Made by a program: the position numbers and the translations under genes | NCBI RefSeq assembly: GCF_000090795.2 | Contig: NW_003546312.1 | Coordinates: 168,957-214,490 of the forward strand | DNA from: Amphimedon queenslandica | Lineage: Eukaryota > Porifera > Demospongiae > Haplosclerida > Niphatidae | Length of the DNA stretch: 45,534 bases | Reading direction: 5' to 3' | Shown here: positions 9,080-20,631 of the stretch, piece after piece | Numbering within the stretch: the first letter of the stretch is position 1 | Layout of the letters: each line of letters begins with the position of its first letter | The notes under the pieces: generated by a model | What the model was told of the DNA's origin: nothing | Seen by the model: only the letters and a program-made list of their open reading frames with translations | Databases searched by the model: none

Positions 9080-12000
9080 ATGGCGGAGTGTCCTGGAGAA
9101 TCCGGCTACCATTTGATGAAATCTTTCCATGATAAGGCATATGCTGTCATTAGTGAAGCATTGGATTTGGATGAGTTGGGGCAAGGTTAGTATTGAGGCC
9201 AAGAGGCAGCCTATGGAATGAGTTTATGTGCTAGCTAGTAGATCATGCTAACTGTTGATCTAGACAGTAGCCTATTAAAATTTGCCATTTACTAGTAGGA
9301 AGCAAAGAATTAGCTATTGATCTATACTCCCAGGGAGCAGCGGAGTTGGAGAAAGGGGTTTGCGTGACTGTAGAGCCATCAGGTAATGAAACACTATTTC
9401 TGAGATTTGTTCATTGTTTATAATTGTTAAAAATTTCAATTAACACCTTTGAATGTGATACTTTTGATAGATATTCACTTTACTAAAGCTGAGAAACTCC
9501 GTCAGAGAATGCTTCAGAATCTTGAAATGGCAAAAGGAAGAGTTGAGGATTTGTGTAAGTTCAATTTAGCTATGATAGTAGTTTCTATTTAATTTTAATC
9601 ATTTGAGTGCACATGCAGGAATCATGATTTTACACCTGTTCACACCACGATCTTGTTTTTTAGTAGGAGGAAAAGATTTAAAAGGCTCGTCAAATACTTC
9701 TTTAGAAGGTGACAGAAGACATGGAGATGAACCTGCAGCAGTTAATAAACATGAAGTATCCAGAACTCAACATGATGGAGGGAGATCTAACTTGAAAGTG
9801 TCATCATCAAAGAATAATCCATCATTAGACCCAACCCCTTCACTTCGAAATTTTAGACAACAACCAGCTCCTTCAGCTAGAGCAAGAGTAAGAGAGAGGG
9901 AGGGAGAGAGAGAGGGATGGAGGGAGAGGAGGAAGAGAGAGAGAAAGAGAGGGAGAGAGGTGGGAGGAGGGAGAAAGGGAGGGAGGGAGAAAGGGAGGGA
10001 GGGAGAAAGGGAGGGAGGGAGAGTGTATGTTCATGCTACAGTACATAGGCTAAGAGTTGCTGTGATGCTTGTTGTTCACAACGTGCAGGTCAATCCTACT
10101 CCTTACAATAAACCTGAGACTAAGAAACCTACCCACAGTACAAGAGGAGGTCGAGCAGGAGGGGGAGGAAGAATAACAGGAGCAGGCCCCAGCAAAGCAA
10201 AGAAGATAGAAGTGAAAGGTGTTGAGCCAGCTCTAGTGGATCTCATATTAAATGAGATTGAAGACAAGTAAAATAGATAGCAATTAGATTAGGTGTGATT
10301 GTTTTATATGTAGAGATACTAATGTTACCTGGGATGATATTGGTAATTGCAATATATAAAATAATTATGAATTATTGTTATTATTATGTGGGCAGTTGGT
10401 TTGACAGGTGCCAAGAAGTCATTGCAAGAAATAGTAGTCCTCCCTGCCCTTAATCCCCAAGTAAATTTTATAATATTTTAATTTCTGTTTCAATTCCTTT
10501 CTTTTTAAAGCTATTTGTTGGCCTAAGAACTCCTTCAAAAGGTCTTTTATTATTTGGCCCTCCTGGAAATGGAAAAACAATGCTGGTATAAAGAATTAAG
10601 TTTGTAATGATACATAAAATCATTTAATTTTATAAAAGGCCAAGGCTGTTGCTCATGAATCAAAGTCGACATTTTTCAGCATAAGTGCCTCGTCACTTAC
10701 CTCAAAATATGTGCGTATACATGTACATGTACACATTACATGATAATTAATTCCTCAACAGATAGGTGAAGGAGAGAAACTCGTCAAAGCAATGTTTGCC
10801 GTAGCAAGAAAGCTTCAGCCATCAATAATATTCATCGGTTAGCTTGAGTTTTCATAATAAGCTTGATATTGTTTGTTATTTTAGATGAAGTTGATTCGCT
10901 GCTGGGTAAGAGAGGAGAGGGCGAGCATGACTCAATGCGAAGGCTTAAAAACGAGTTCCTCCTTCAGTTTGATGGAGTATGCTATTGATGATTTTGTATT
11001 AATTAGCTACCAATAGAGCTGTGGAGTTGAATCACAATATTTTACCTCTTTCTGTAGGTTGGTACTTCTGAATGTGATCGGTTGCTGGTCATGGGTGCTA
11101 CAAACCGACCAGATGAAATAGATGATGCTGCTTTAAGGTAAGAAAAGGGCCTTGTTCCTATTACAACTTTCCTTTTTCTCACTTTTTCTTTTTAAGACGA
11201 TTCTCAAAAAGGATCTACATACCCTTACCAAACGAGGAGGTCTGTCCTTTAATAAATGATGTGCTACTATTCATCCTGCCATAGGCTCGTTTTAATTTAC
11301 TTGTCAAATTATTATCATCTCACAAGTGCAATTTAGCATCACATGAGCTGGACTCCATTGCAAAGTATGTGTATAGAATAACCATGTGACTATGCACTTA
11401 TTACACTAAAGGCCTTTTAACACTGGCCAAAGTAATGTGCATTGATGCACATTAATCGTGTTCACACTAGAGTGGTTTTTAATCGATGGACATCAATGCC
11501 CATCACTCTCACTTCACCTCCAGAGGTGGATTGATGTGAAGTGATGCACTTCTATCAATGTAAACCAATGACAACAAGAACACAAATGGTACATAATTCA
11601 GCTGCTAGTGTGAACATGATCAATGGGCATTATTTCAGCTGTATCACTTTGAAAACTGTGTCAGTGTGAAAAGGCCTTAACATTATTATTTGTTGTAGGG
11701 AAACTGAAAATTATTCGTTTAGTGATCTCACAGCACTGGCCCGTGATGCTGCATTGGGCCCAATTAGACGTGAAGACATTAAAATAATTATTTAACTTTA
11801 TTCTGTATTTTTCATTATAGATCTTAATATAGAATCAGTTAGAAGCATCAAACCTGATCAGGTAGAGAGCACAGTTACATTAATGTCATAAAAAATATTA
11901 AATATCATACCGATTGGCAAGGATTATTAATTATTAAATTTGCAATTAAAATATGCCATGTTTCATCAATTTACTCTTCCTCCCTTGAAGTGTGAACAAG

Positions 12001-12269
12001 ATGAGGAAGGTGTGAACAAGGTGTGAAAATGGTGTAAACAGGAAAAAATTAATTATCCAAAATTTTTTAGCACCATCTATATGTATAATCCTTTTTACCT
12101 TGTATTGACACTATGAATAATATATCTACTGTATTGTGTATACATGTAGGTTCGACCAATCAAATATGAGGATTTCAGAGAATCACTGAATCAAATTCGT
12201 TCTAGTGTTACGCCTCATGCAATACAGTCCCTTGAAGAATGGAACAGCAATTATGGAACGAAAACATAG
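9080..12269 (+). CDS. SPAST: Spastin, microtubule-severing AAA ATPase
   Basis: Seventeen exons (9080-9185, 9299-9382, 9471-9554, 9664-9887, 10089-10267, 10314-10342, 10396-10460, 10511-10585, 10639-10710, 10762-10837, 10885-10976, 11058-11137, 11197-11239, 11285-11364, 11699-11769, 11821-11861, 12150-12269) keep frame and give 506 aa. Residues 1-70 form an MIT domain ([31 protein letters not shown]). Then follow a Ser/Pro/Gly-rich linker that would include the microtubule-binding region, and [13 protein letters not shown] just before the AAA domain. The AAA core has Walker A GPPGNGKT, pore loop SLTSKYVGEGEK, Walker B IIFIDEVD, sensor GATNRPDE, the RRF arginine finger, and [16 protein letters not shown]. 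The C-terminal helix is [15 protein letters not shown]. It severs microtubules using ATP. There is no N-terminal hydrophobic hairpin, so it resembles the short M87-type isoform. A stop-free intron lies at 9888-10088. Confidence 0.95.
11409..11678. mobile_element. MITE-like element in spastin intron 14
   Basis: The terminal 17 bp AAGGCCTTTTAACACTG (11409-11425) matches the reverse complement of CAGTGTGAAAAGGCCTT (11662-11678) at all but one position. Internal sub-repeats GATGTGAAGTGATGCACTTC and GTGCATTGATGCAC pair across the centre. It fills most of the only long intron of the AAA part. No ORF. Confidence 0.65.
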
Positions 12270-12541
12270 GGAATTATATGCATTTTTAAAAATTAATCTT
12301 TTACGACATAACTGTATGCACAATGATTCATTATCAATAATAATTATTATCAATTATGTTAATCGTGATAAGTATTATAAAATTCCTTATAATAACGATC
12401 CACTCAAAAATTAGCTGCAATTCCTCTATTATAACAAATTAACAATTGCATAATAATAATAATTATATAATTTTAATAGACACAAAATTTAATTAGTTAC
12501 GCTGGTCTCTAAAGGTAATGATACAAACTAATGGCACTAGC
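12270..12541. other. Convergent 3' region between spastin and V-ATPase D
   Basis: AT-rich 272 bp between two stop codons facing each other. It must contain both 3' UTRs and polyadenylation sites. I see no other gene. Confidence 0.5.
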
Positions 12542-14988
12542 TTATTTAAATAACAAGTCTTCATCTTCACCAGTTTCAAATATTGTTCTTGCTTCTATAA
12601 ATATGATGATAGTCATTACATTAGTCTAAATTGGCTGTGTCACTTACCTTCTCCAGATAAAAGCAGCCCTTTTTTCTTTTTCTCCAACTCAGCTTTCTCC
12701 TTTTGAAGTTTCTTCTTCTGTTGGATCTTCTTTAGCCTATCACAGGGTATAATGTAGTAGAGCATCATAACAGCAATTTGAAAAGTTAAACAAGCCAAAG
12801 GGAGCTACTGTATAGCGGGGAAAGTTGATTTTGGCGATTTTGCTGTAAAAATTAATTGGCGGTTTTTAATTTGGCGATTTTTGTGTACACTTGCATTACT
12901 GAGCATGCACATTAATGATTGACGGTTTTAATATTGGAGATTCTGCTTGCAAACTGCCAATCACCAAAATAAGACTCCGCCAACTTTTCCCACTATACGG
13001 TATACATGTATATTAATGTAATAAGGGGACTTTCCCTCAACCAGACTACCCCTTAACCCGCTCTCTCTCTCTAGTCCCTACCTGTAGAACTCTTCTCTTT
13101 CCATCTCATCCAGTTCAGTTGTAATATATTTCATTGTGTTTTGAATTCGAGGAATAATAACTAAAATAGTACAAAATATCAAGTGTGTCAAGCTTATTCA
13201 AAATTCTAATTATCTATTACTAGAAGCACTGACCATGTTCAATAGCATTGACCCTCCTATTGGTAATCTTAATAACTTCATCAAGTGTCACAAATGACGT
13301 CTAAAGAATGAAGAATAAAAACCTCCCCGATCAGTTCTTACCTGAAGAGAGGCAAGCTGAATCAAAAGCTCAACAGCTTTACCAAACATCTCCTTACATT
13401 TGGTCACTTGCTGACCACCTCGTGCAAGACCAGTCAGTGAAAAACCTTAAGAATAAAAAGGAAAGGATGACAGAGGCAGGGAAGAGAGAAGAAACAAATG
13501 AGAAAGAGGTGGAGATGTAAAATATAGAAACAGAGAAATGAGACACAAGCAAAGGTGTAGAGTACCGTATAGCGGGTTTTTTCAAGGATAATAAATTTCG
13601 CAAATGACCCATATCCGGAAGTTTGCAGAATTAATTTTCGCGAATTTCCACTAATCTGCCATCTTGTACCGTATTAAATTGATTTTCAAGGAATTTAATT
13701 TCGCGAATCATGAAAAAATCTGCGAAATTCGCGAAATTTGTTATCCTCAAAAATTTCCCGCTACACGGTAATTTACTGCTTGTTCCTGCTACTGCTGGTT
13801 CAAAGATAGGCAGTGTAACTCCTGCTACATTATCTTTCTTGGCCAATAGTTTAACTTGAGCTTTATCAACATTCTGCAATATCATCTGACTAAATAAAGT
13901 ATGTAATTTATAGTGAGGTAAGCATTAAATAGTATACCTGAAGTCACCGGCAGAATAGTTAGCAGCTGCTAGTGAAAACTGTGCCTCCCTCATTGCATCA
14001 CCCATTAAAGTCTTAGTCTAAAACAAAAACACAATATATAAAAATCCAAACTTGATCGGAATCAGTTCAAATTTCTAACACAACATAAATGTTTGTATTA
14101 CATATCAAAAATATAAAAATGGGGAGTTCTCTTTTTGTCATTTTTGACAAAATTTCATGAAAATCTCTGTACAGGGACTTTGGCCCAATTTTGGAGCAAC
14201 TTTAAAAATTCATATAAATCCAAACTTGACCAGGATTGGTTCAAACTTTTTACACAATAACATGTATGTGCATCAGATAAAATTATTACAATGAAGAGCT
14301 CTATTTTTTCATTTTTGAAAAAATTTGGCCAAACCTCTTGCTATTAGTATGGGGACTTTGGCTCGATTTCGGAGTAACTTTAAAAATTCGTAAAAATCCA
14401 ACTTTGGTCGGAATCAGCTCAAAATTCTCCACAAATTAAGTACATGTACATGCATTTCCCAGTAGCTTTTGGCAAAATACATCCTACTCTAATACAGGAT
14501 TCTGACCACATTTCGTTAAACACAAATGAATCAGACCTTAGGGCAAGTAGCAATTCTATGGATTACAGGCTTAATATTTTGTCATTAATATACTTTGTGA
14601 TGCTACAATGTGCCAACTAGTTTAAAACAAAAGAATAAAAGAAATCGTATTATTTATGAAATAAATCACATTCTTGAGCACTTTAGCTTTAATACTCCTT
14701 TTATTTAGCCTACCATCTCTCTCTTTCTCACGATACACAAAAATCATCTACAACAAACTCACTTCTATGATTTTTGTCAAAATTTGACGGAATCTGAGGG
14801 TGAGGGCATCAGCTTTCTTCTTGAGGAGACTGTGCCCTTTCTGAGCTCCTTTAAGTCTACCCTTCATCTGTGTGAGGGCCCTGGCGTATAACAGAAAGTA
14901 TTAATACTAAGTAAAGATAATGGACAAAGAGGGGCTCTTACATTCTGGAAGGGAATACGTGGAGTCTGTCTTTGTTACCACCCGACAT
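12542..14988 (-). CDS. ATP6V1D: V-type H+-ATPase subunit D (V1 central stalk)
   Basis: Nine exons on minus (14988-14942, 14880-14763, 14017-13938, 13889-13777, 13445-13342, 13300-13234, 13160-13082, 12736-12648, 12594-12542) join in phase to 249 aa, close to the 247 of human. The protein begins MSGGNKDRLHVFPSRMALT and continues MKGRLKGAQKGHSLLKKKAD, ALTLRFRQIL, QFSLAAANYSAGDFS, NVDKAQVKLLAKKDNVAGVT, LTGLARGGQQV, TSFVTLDEVIKITNRRVNAI, ELDEMEREEFYRLKKIQ and a DEDLLF end, all hallmarks of subunit D. It is the coiled-coil rotor axle that couples ATP hydrolysis in V1 to proton pumping. Introns 2 and 4 contain repeats; a MITE ends only 6 bp beyond the donor of exon 4. Confidence 0.95.
12806..13003. 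mobile_element. MITE, GTATAGCGGG family copy 1
   Basis: The left end TACTGTATAGCGGGGAAAGT and right end TTTCCCACTATACGGTA are inverted. The interior carries TTTGGCGATTTT, GTGTACACTTGCATTACTGA and GCATGCACATTAATGATTG. A sister copy with the same interior lies at 22537-22727. It is in an intron of ATP6V1D between exons 7 and 8. Confidence 0.8.
13563..13770. mobile_element. MITE, TACCGTATAGCGGG/TTTTTCAAGG type
   Basis: The left end TACCGTATAGCGGGTTTTTT and right end CCTCAAAAATTTCCCGCTAC (then ACGGTA) are inverted. The interior carries TTTCGCAAAT / ATTTTCGCGAAT tracts in both orientations. It lies in intron 4 of ATP6V1D, ending beside the splice donor. Confidence 0.78.
14040..14470. repeat. Three ~180-bp monomers of the intronic tandem repeat family
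   Basis: Signatures similar to GTTCAAACTTTTTACACAA occur at about 14068, 14229 and 14420, each followed by TTTGGCCAAA-like and GGGACTTTGGC motifs. They share clear similarity with the array at 4141-4830. All lie in intron 2 of ATP6V1D. Confidence 0.7.
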
Positions 14989-15025
14989 GATCGGTTCTTC
15001 AACTTTCTTGATCAACAGTGTAAAT

Positions 15026-15033
15026 GGGCGTGG
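15026..15033 (-). promoter_or_regulatory. CCACGCCC box upstream of ATP6V1D
   Basis: Read on minus it is ACCACGCCCATTTA, about 40 bp before the start codon at 14988. It shares CACGCCCATTT with the box upstream of the methyltransferase. Confidence 0.4.
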
Positions 15034-15191
15034 TGGCTGCTAATTAATAAATGAGCCCACCCACGTAGCCATACAATAATTTGCAACTTCAGACAATCAT
15101 TGACAAAATCGAAAGGCAGACATAAAATGTGATAATAATAATAACAATACATAGTGACAATAATAATTCTTCTATAGGTTAGTACTATACA

Positions 15192-16244
15192 TCATCTTAA
15201 ATGTTGATAAGGATCGGTTCCGTAAGCACCTCCCTGGGCTTGCTGTTGGCCAGGTCCTGGCTGCCCACCTCCTCCCTGATAGTAAAGATGCTCGTATCCT
15301 GGGGCTACAGGAGGAGGTGCCTGATAGTAAGCAGTTCTATAAGAAGGTGGTTCATCTTGAGGTTGAGGCGGGGCCGTCATATACTGAGGCATGGTAGGCA
15401 CAGGTACAGTGGGCTCTGTGTAATCAAAGACAAGAAGACAAATAGACCATCATTATAAATACATGCAGAAAACACAAAATTATGAATGGGTATTTTTAAT
15501 TGAAAGGAAGCATGGACTATAGCCCATTTTTATGCAATGTCAATTTATTAGTCAACATATGTACTACCTTTAGCACCAGCAAGCTTTTCATCGAGCCATC
15601 TTCTTCGTTTGTCCCCTTCAGGTACCTAAAGCACATGATTATCACGTGATCAACAAGATACTTTCACTTACATGAGATAGCAATGCACTCGCCCATTGCT
15701 TCAGCTCAAACTGGAAGAGAAAAGAGAAAGTTTAGCCATCATAACATAGTATGGATTCATGTTTCATGCACTCACTATAGCACTAGACTCGATCAAAAAT
15801 AAGTGTATTAGTTACTCATTATGCACAAGGAATGCACTTTTGACATAAAGTGACAAGAGAAGGAGTTTGGTTTACCTCTGATTTACACTGAATGTACCAT
15901 CTATCAAATCCCTTCAGTCCGACCTCTAAGCAGTTGCTTCTATCAGAGAAAGAGTTGGTCTCAGTGACAGAGATAATGTCAGTTCTTAGGACGGTCTTAC
16001 GAGGAGAAGGAGACTACAGAAATGAATCAAAATAAGATAGAGAACTGACTAGAGAAGTGATTGATTTTACACTAACTAACGTCTTTGGTTTCGTAATAGT
16101 GAAAGTACATCTTTTCCAGCTTGAAGTAACGGTTGTCCCATCCTGAGAGCTTGTTCTTATACTTCAATAGGTAGCCTTCTTTCTATCATAAAGGAGAAAT
16201 GCAACGAGACAAGGAAGAGAATCACTTACTGTAGGTAAAGACAT
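15192..16244 (-). CDS. Small PH-domain protein with Pro/Gln/Tyr-rich tail
   Basis: Six exons on minus (16244-16230, 16182-16081, 16013-15876, 15710-15672, 15625-15568, 15415-15192) encode 191 aa. Residues 6 to about 100 form a pleckstrin-homology domain. The strand-1 pattern is KEGYLLKYKNKLSGWDNRYF, then LEKMYFHYYETKD, ILR-like TVLRTDIISV, LEVGLKGFDRWYIQCKSE, and the C-terminal helix FELKQWASALLSH with the invariant Trp. The tail is rich in Pro, Tyr, Gln and Gly and contains PPSY, a WW-domain ligand-type motif, plus repeated YYQ. It presumably binds phosphoinositides at membranes and recruits partners through the tail; I cannot name an ortholog. The first coding exon is only 15 nt. A CCAAT/CCACGCCC pair lies just upstream. 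Confidence 0.85.
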
Positions 16245-16270
16245 TTTTAGGAGGGGTGGGAATGGGTGTG

Positions 16271-16284
16271 GCCAATCCACGCCC
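16271..16284 (-). promoter_or_regulatory. CCAAT plus CCACGCCC element upstream of the PH-domain gene
   Basis: GCCAAT and CCACGCCC are directly adjacent on the plus strand, 27-40 bp upstream of the start codon at 16244. Combined CCAAT and CACCC-type boxes are typical proximal promoter elements. Function is inferred. Confidence 0.4.
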
Positions 16285-16444
16285 TTTATTTTAAATTTAA
16301 AATTGTAAACTTAAATTTTAAAATTAATGAATTGTATTATCTTATACAGTAAAATTCTAAAGAAATTGATTCGTTTCTCATTTAACAATAAATCAATAAT
16401 AATAGCAATATGACTATCACATGAGAGTCACATGACTTTTAGTG

Positions 16445-17859
16445 TTACAAATTGTCTGGCCAATGAAAGGGTGATGGGGGTGGCTGGTAAGAGACAAGAG
16501 ACCATGTCAACCATAAGACCATTAGCGGTTGCACTAATGCTATTAATAATAGGACATAATTCCTCATTCTGTTAGCGCCATCAACTACATCTGAATGAAG
16601 ACGTAATCTTAAACTCCTGACCTGCAGACAGAACATGATACATGTAATAATAATAATGACAGACTAATCAATAGCATTGTTTAGCAGTGAACAAATAACC
16701 TCTCCACTAACTTCAAAGAAAGCAATGGCTGCAGTTGTCCAAGCCAGTGCAATGTAATAAGCAGTAGTCCCTCCCAATAAACTGGCCACAATACACACAA
16801 TCATACTATAAAGAGATTAGATGCACTTTGTTTTAAACTCAGCAAATTTTAATGGGTTACCTGACGTATTTGTAGCTACAATAAGCAATTGTGTCTGATA
16901 GTGAGAGATGAGACGTTATTTTAAAGAGGAACAGGGCAACCCAAACAATAATGATTTCAAATGTCAACCAAGCTAACAGTGAACTAGCATTAATGCCTAA
17001 GTCTTCAGGAGTGAATCTGAGAGGGAGAAAGAGAGAGGGGGGGGGGGGAGAGAGAATGATGGCATATATGCTGTGATTATGATCTCACCTTTGTTGAGTA
17101 CCCATCACATAACCGGAGAGAAGAAGGTAAGTCATTAAAGACATTGCTAGAAATAAGGTAAAAATAAAAGAACATTAATTAAATAATAATAATAATTTAA
17201 TACAGGTATAATACAATCTGTCCCAAATATAAATGTACCTGGTATGTATAGATCTGGTGCATTAATGTCCAGTCTTGGTTCAAGCGGGCGTGAGTCTGAA
17301 TACTGGGGAGACCAGTCCTGATTGAGTGGGTGGAGGAGTTGGTTTAACGGAAAACAATTTCATTCACTTACTCTGTGAGTATAAGGGAAAAGGATGATCT
17401 GTAATTTCTTCAGTACATAGCTTGTGTCAACTGCAAAATATCGCTTAAGACCAGGGGCAAACCTACTAACCTATAAAAAGGGAGGAGTGGATTAACAAAA
17501 GACTGATTGTTCTCCACTTACAGTTTGATCAATATAAGACTGTCCCATGTTAACAAGGCCTTGTCCATATTGAACAGCTGCTCCAGCTACCATCGGATTA
17601 GAGAGAAGACTCTGAGCCGTGCCAAACGTCGCAGGGAATGAGGGAACACCAGCACTACTGTTAAAACATGATACATTAATAATAATTTTTAAATGGATTT
17701 CATTGTCACCTTTCAGAATAAGGAGGTTGCGGTTGAGCCTGTCCCTCCAAAGGACTAGAGATACCATATTGATTGCCACCGCTTCCATAAGGACCTTCAT
17801 TGGAGAAATATGAATGATATTGCTAAGACAATAACCTAACCTTGTGAATAGGACGCCAT
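16445..17859 (-). CDS. YIF1: YIF1, ER-Golgi transport membrane protein
   Basis: Nine exons on minus (17859-17841, 17794-17710, 17657-17522, 17470-17372, 17317-17239, 17146-17089, 17016-16861, 16805-16700, 16621-16445) give 304 aa, matching the family length of about 300. After a Gly/Pro/Gln-rich cytosolic N-terminus come SLLSNPMVAGAAVQYGQGLV, KRYFAVDTSYVLKKLQIILF, PYTHRDW, PRLDINAPDLYIP, then five hydrophobic segments including YLLLSGYVMGTQ, SSLLAWLTFEIIIVWVALFL and YCSYKYVSMIVCIVASLLGG. The end is LIALVQPLMVLWLTW. YIF1 pairs with YIP1/YIPF proteins and Rab GTPases in COPII-dependent traffic. Splice phases are consistent throughout. A G-homopolymer of 10 or more bases lies in intron 6. Confidence 0.94.
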
Positions 17860-17998
17860 TTTCTGATAAACTTTTATAAATAGTTTAATGATTTTAATAA
17901 TTATTATTAATAACTATTAAATAACTTAATTCTAATCAAGGAAACTGTTCTTATTAAAAATGAAAATTAACTACATACAAAAGATCCTAGACTTCTGA

Positions 17999-20534
17999 TT
18001 AGCTATTCTCATATTTATCAATAGGATAGTGCTGTCGATATTGCTTAAGGTGATCCCACATTTCCTGTTGCTGTCTTTGAAGACGGACGGGTAGCTGGTC
18101 ATAAACATCAGTAAACATATCCTTCAATGGCGGCTTCTTGATTTCTCTGGCTTTTTGAAAAGATGCCTATAAAACAAAAATAAATTTAAAAAATATTTCA
18201 GTGAAGTACTTTTATGTCGGTATCTGTCTTCTTGCCTAGTTCCTCCTCTTTGTCTTCGTCCCAGAGCCCACGATTCACTAAGTATGATTTGAATCTTATG
18301 GCTGGATAAAGAGAAGTTTTCCATAATTCAACATCCTCCATGTTCTGATATAAGGACTGATCATCACTAGTTGAATGACTACCCAGCCTGAAAGAGAGAA
18401 GAGAGGTAAGAGCTTGCTACACAACATAAGAACATGTACAAATGCATAATGTATCCCTCTCTCGGTCATTTCAGTTACCTATAAGTCATTGCCTCAATAA
18501 GGACAGGCCTTCCTTCTTCCACACAGACTCTCTTAGCATGTCTTGTTGCATTATACATAGCCAGTACATCGTTCCCATCAACTCTCATAGCTTCCATGCC
18601 ATACCCAACACCACGACACACTATACCATCGCCAGCATATTGGTCCTCGACTGGAGTAGATATTGCATAGCCGTTGTTCCTGCATATGAAGATGACAGGA
18701 CAGCCCAGTGTAGCAGCAAAATTCATGGCAGCATGGCAGTCTCCTTCCTGAGCTGCCCCATCACCAAAATACACTGCAACACAGCTCTTGGAACCAGAGA
18801 GCTTCATACCATAGGCATAACCAGGAGCTTTAGGAAGAAAAATAATTTTAAAAGAGAATGAGTTCTAATTTCTCTTTTTTCATTAATTTCATAAGTGTAC
18901 CCTCACAAAAGCATTTCTATGCTCTCCTTATATTAACCTTGTGGTATCTGTGTTGCCAATGGAGAGGAGATAAAATGACAATTGATGGACTTGTCTCCAT
19001 AATGAACAGGCATCTGTCTTCCTTTTCCCTTGTCAAACTTATTAGTGAAGCACTGGTTCATCATGTCATCCATACTGAATCCTCTCCACATCATCACTCC
19101 GGCTTCACGATACTGCATGTAAATAACATCATCTAGGTCAAGAGCAGCTGCTGATCCAAAGTGGGTTCCCTCTTCACCGTAGTTCATCATATAGAATGAT
19201 ATCAGACCCTGTAAGGAATCAATAAATCTTAAGATACCCACATGTCTATTCATGTACTATGCATACAGTATGTATATACCATACAAGATGATTTATTGGT
19301 GAGAGTAATATTTGGCGAATTTGCCTGTGGAAAGTTAATTTGTGAATTTTATATTGGCAATTTTGTGCCATATGCCATTAAGCATGCTCAAATTGAAACA
19401 AAATGGCTGACTTTATATTGGCGATTTCTTCATAAAACTGCTAATTGTCAACATTAATTCCTTGCCAATAAATCATCTTGTACAGTATAGGGTGAAGATT
19501 TATACATGATGTAATTCTATGATCATATAGTCTAATGTATTAATAATAATATGATCAGGCAAGGTTATTACCATAGGGTGCCTTTTTTCGAAGGCTATAA
19601 ATTTTGCAAATTGGCCTAAAATCTATTTTGTGAATTTAATTTTCACGAATTAATGCCGTCTGCCATCTTTTACCATAACAATTTGATTTTCATGGAAGTA
19701 ATTTTTGCAAATCTTCAAAAAATAGTGAAATCTGCAAAATTTACAGCCCTAAAAAAAGGCGCCCTACGGTATTATGACCAATATTTTTTATATGATGCTG
19801 ATTCTTGCATTACAAGTTTACAACATACCATTCTTTGTGCCCTGTACAAGTATTGGTCCATTATCTGAAGTGTGCGCATTTGTTTATACATCTTTAAAAG
19901 ACTGTCAGGATCCAACTAAAGGAATTAAGAAAGCATAAATAACTAGAGGAGTAGAGGTAGTAAGAAAACTTCTACAATTGCCCCATAAGATGGAGTAATC
20001 ACGGATAATATTACTCTGAGCAATTAGCAAATTAATTTTATTATCCCTTGAAAAATACTGCCCACCTATGGTAAACAGTACCCATTGTACAAAGCTATCT
20101 TTTGAGGCAATCCATTCATAACAATCAATGTAGTTATACATGGCAGACAAAACAGCATCAGTAAATATTTCAGTACATGTAAACAATAATTTATGTACGT
20201 TAGGGTCTTGTGACTGATCAATGACGACTCCATCACTGTTCATGATACGATAAATAGGTCTCAACTGATCGGTTGAAGCAGGAGTACTAGCAACGGATAG
20301 ATCAACAGTATAGGGCGGGCCACGAGGACTGTATTCAACCCCATCAGACAATGAAAAAGAGGAACAATGTATGCCTCTTGTCTCCTGCAGGAATAGAGTC
20401 CCACGTGTTACTATGAGTAAAAATTACTGAGCTAATACCTTTCTATATATGGCATTTCTATTGAGGGCTCTTCTTCCTGATATGCTGCTTAGGATTGTGA
20501 AGAGCTTCTTAGATCTCAGCATCCAATTCGCCAT
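17999..20534 (-). CDS. BCKDHA: Branched-chain 2-oxoacid dehydrogenase E1 alpha subunit
   Basis: Seven exons on minus (20534-20439, 20384-20199, 19915-19829, 19208-18938, 18827-18479, 18387-18210, 18166-17999) encode 444 aa; human is 445. The N-terminus ([20 protein letters not shown], then RRALNR) is basic and hydroxylated, a mitochondrial presequence. Core blocks are [53 protein letters not shown], the thiamine-pyrophosphate motif GDG...NN ([10 protein letters not shown] to RNNGYAIST), and [13 protein letters not shown]. The phosphorylation loop reads [11 protein letters not shown]. It keeps the His next to the regulated Ser, but the preceding His of human (GHHSTSDD) is Ser here. E1 decarboxylates leucine, isoleucine and valine oxoacids with E1 beta. 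Its start is 50 bp from divergent MTIF2. Confidence 0.95.
19277..19487. mobile_element. MITE, TACCATACAAGATGATTTATTGG family copy 1
   Basis: Left end TACCATACAAGATGATTTAT, right end ATAAATCATCTTGTACAGTA. The interior has GGCGAATTTGCCTGTGGAAA and CAAAATGGCTGA. A close copy lies at 28500-28710. It sits in BCKDHA intron 3. Confidence 0.82.
19569..19771. mobile_element. MITE, TACCATAGGGTGCCTTTTTTC type
   Basis: Left end TACCATAGGGTGCCTTTTTT, right end AAAAAAAGGCGCCCTACGGT. The interior is built like the 13563-13770 element (TTTTGTGAATTTAATTTTCA and inverse). It is in BCKDHA intron 3, 80 bp from the previous MITE. Confidence 0.78.
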
Positions 20535-20584
20535 TTTCATTAATTATTTTGAGCCACGCCTTTCTTAATTTTTAATTAGACACA
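20535..20584. promoter_or_regulatory. Putative 50-bp bidirectional promoter, BCKDHA / MTIF2
   Basis: Divergent start codons at 20534 (minus) and 20585 (plus) are only 50 bp apart, with a CCACGCC box at 20554-20560. Both products are mitochondrial, so shared control would make sense; that is inference. Confidence 0.5.
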
Positions 20585-20599
20585 ATGCTGGTGAGATGA

Positions 20600-20631
<32 letters not shown>

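Noticed and set aside
9603..10271. A continuous 222-codon ORF as a separate single-exon gene
   Set aside because: Its two halves are spastin exons 4 and 5; the middle is a purine-rich intron with good GT/AG sites, and the spastin frame joins through them.
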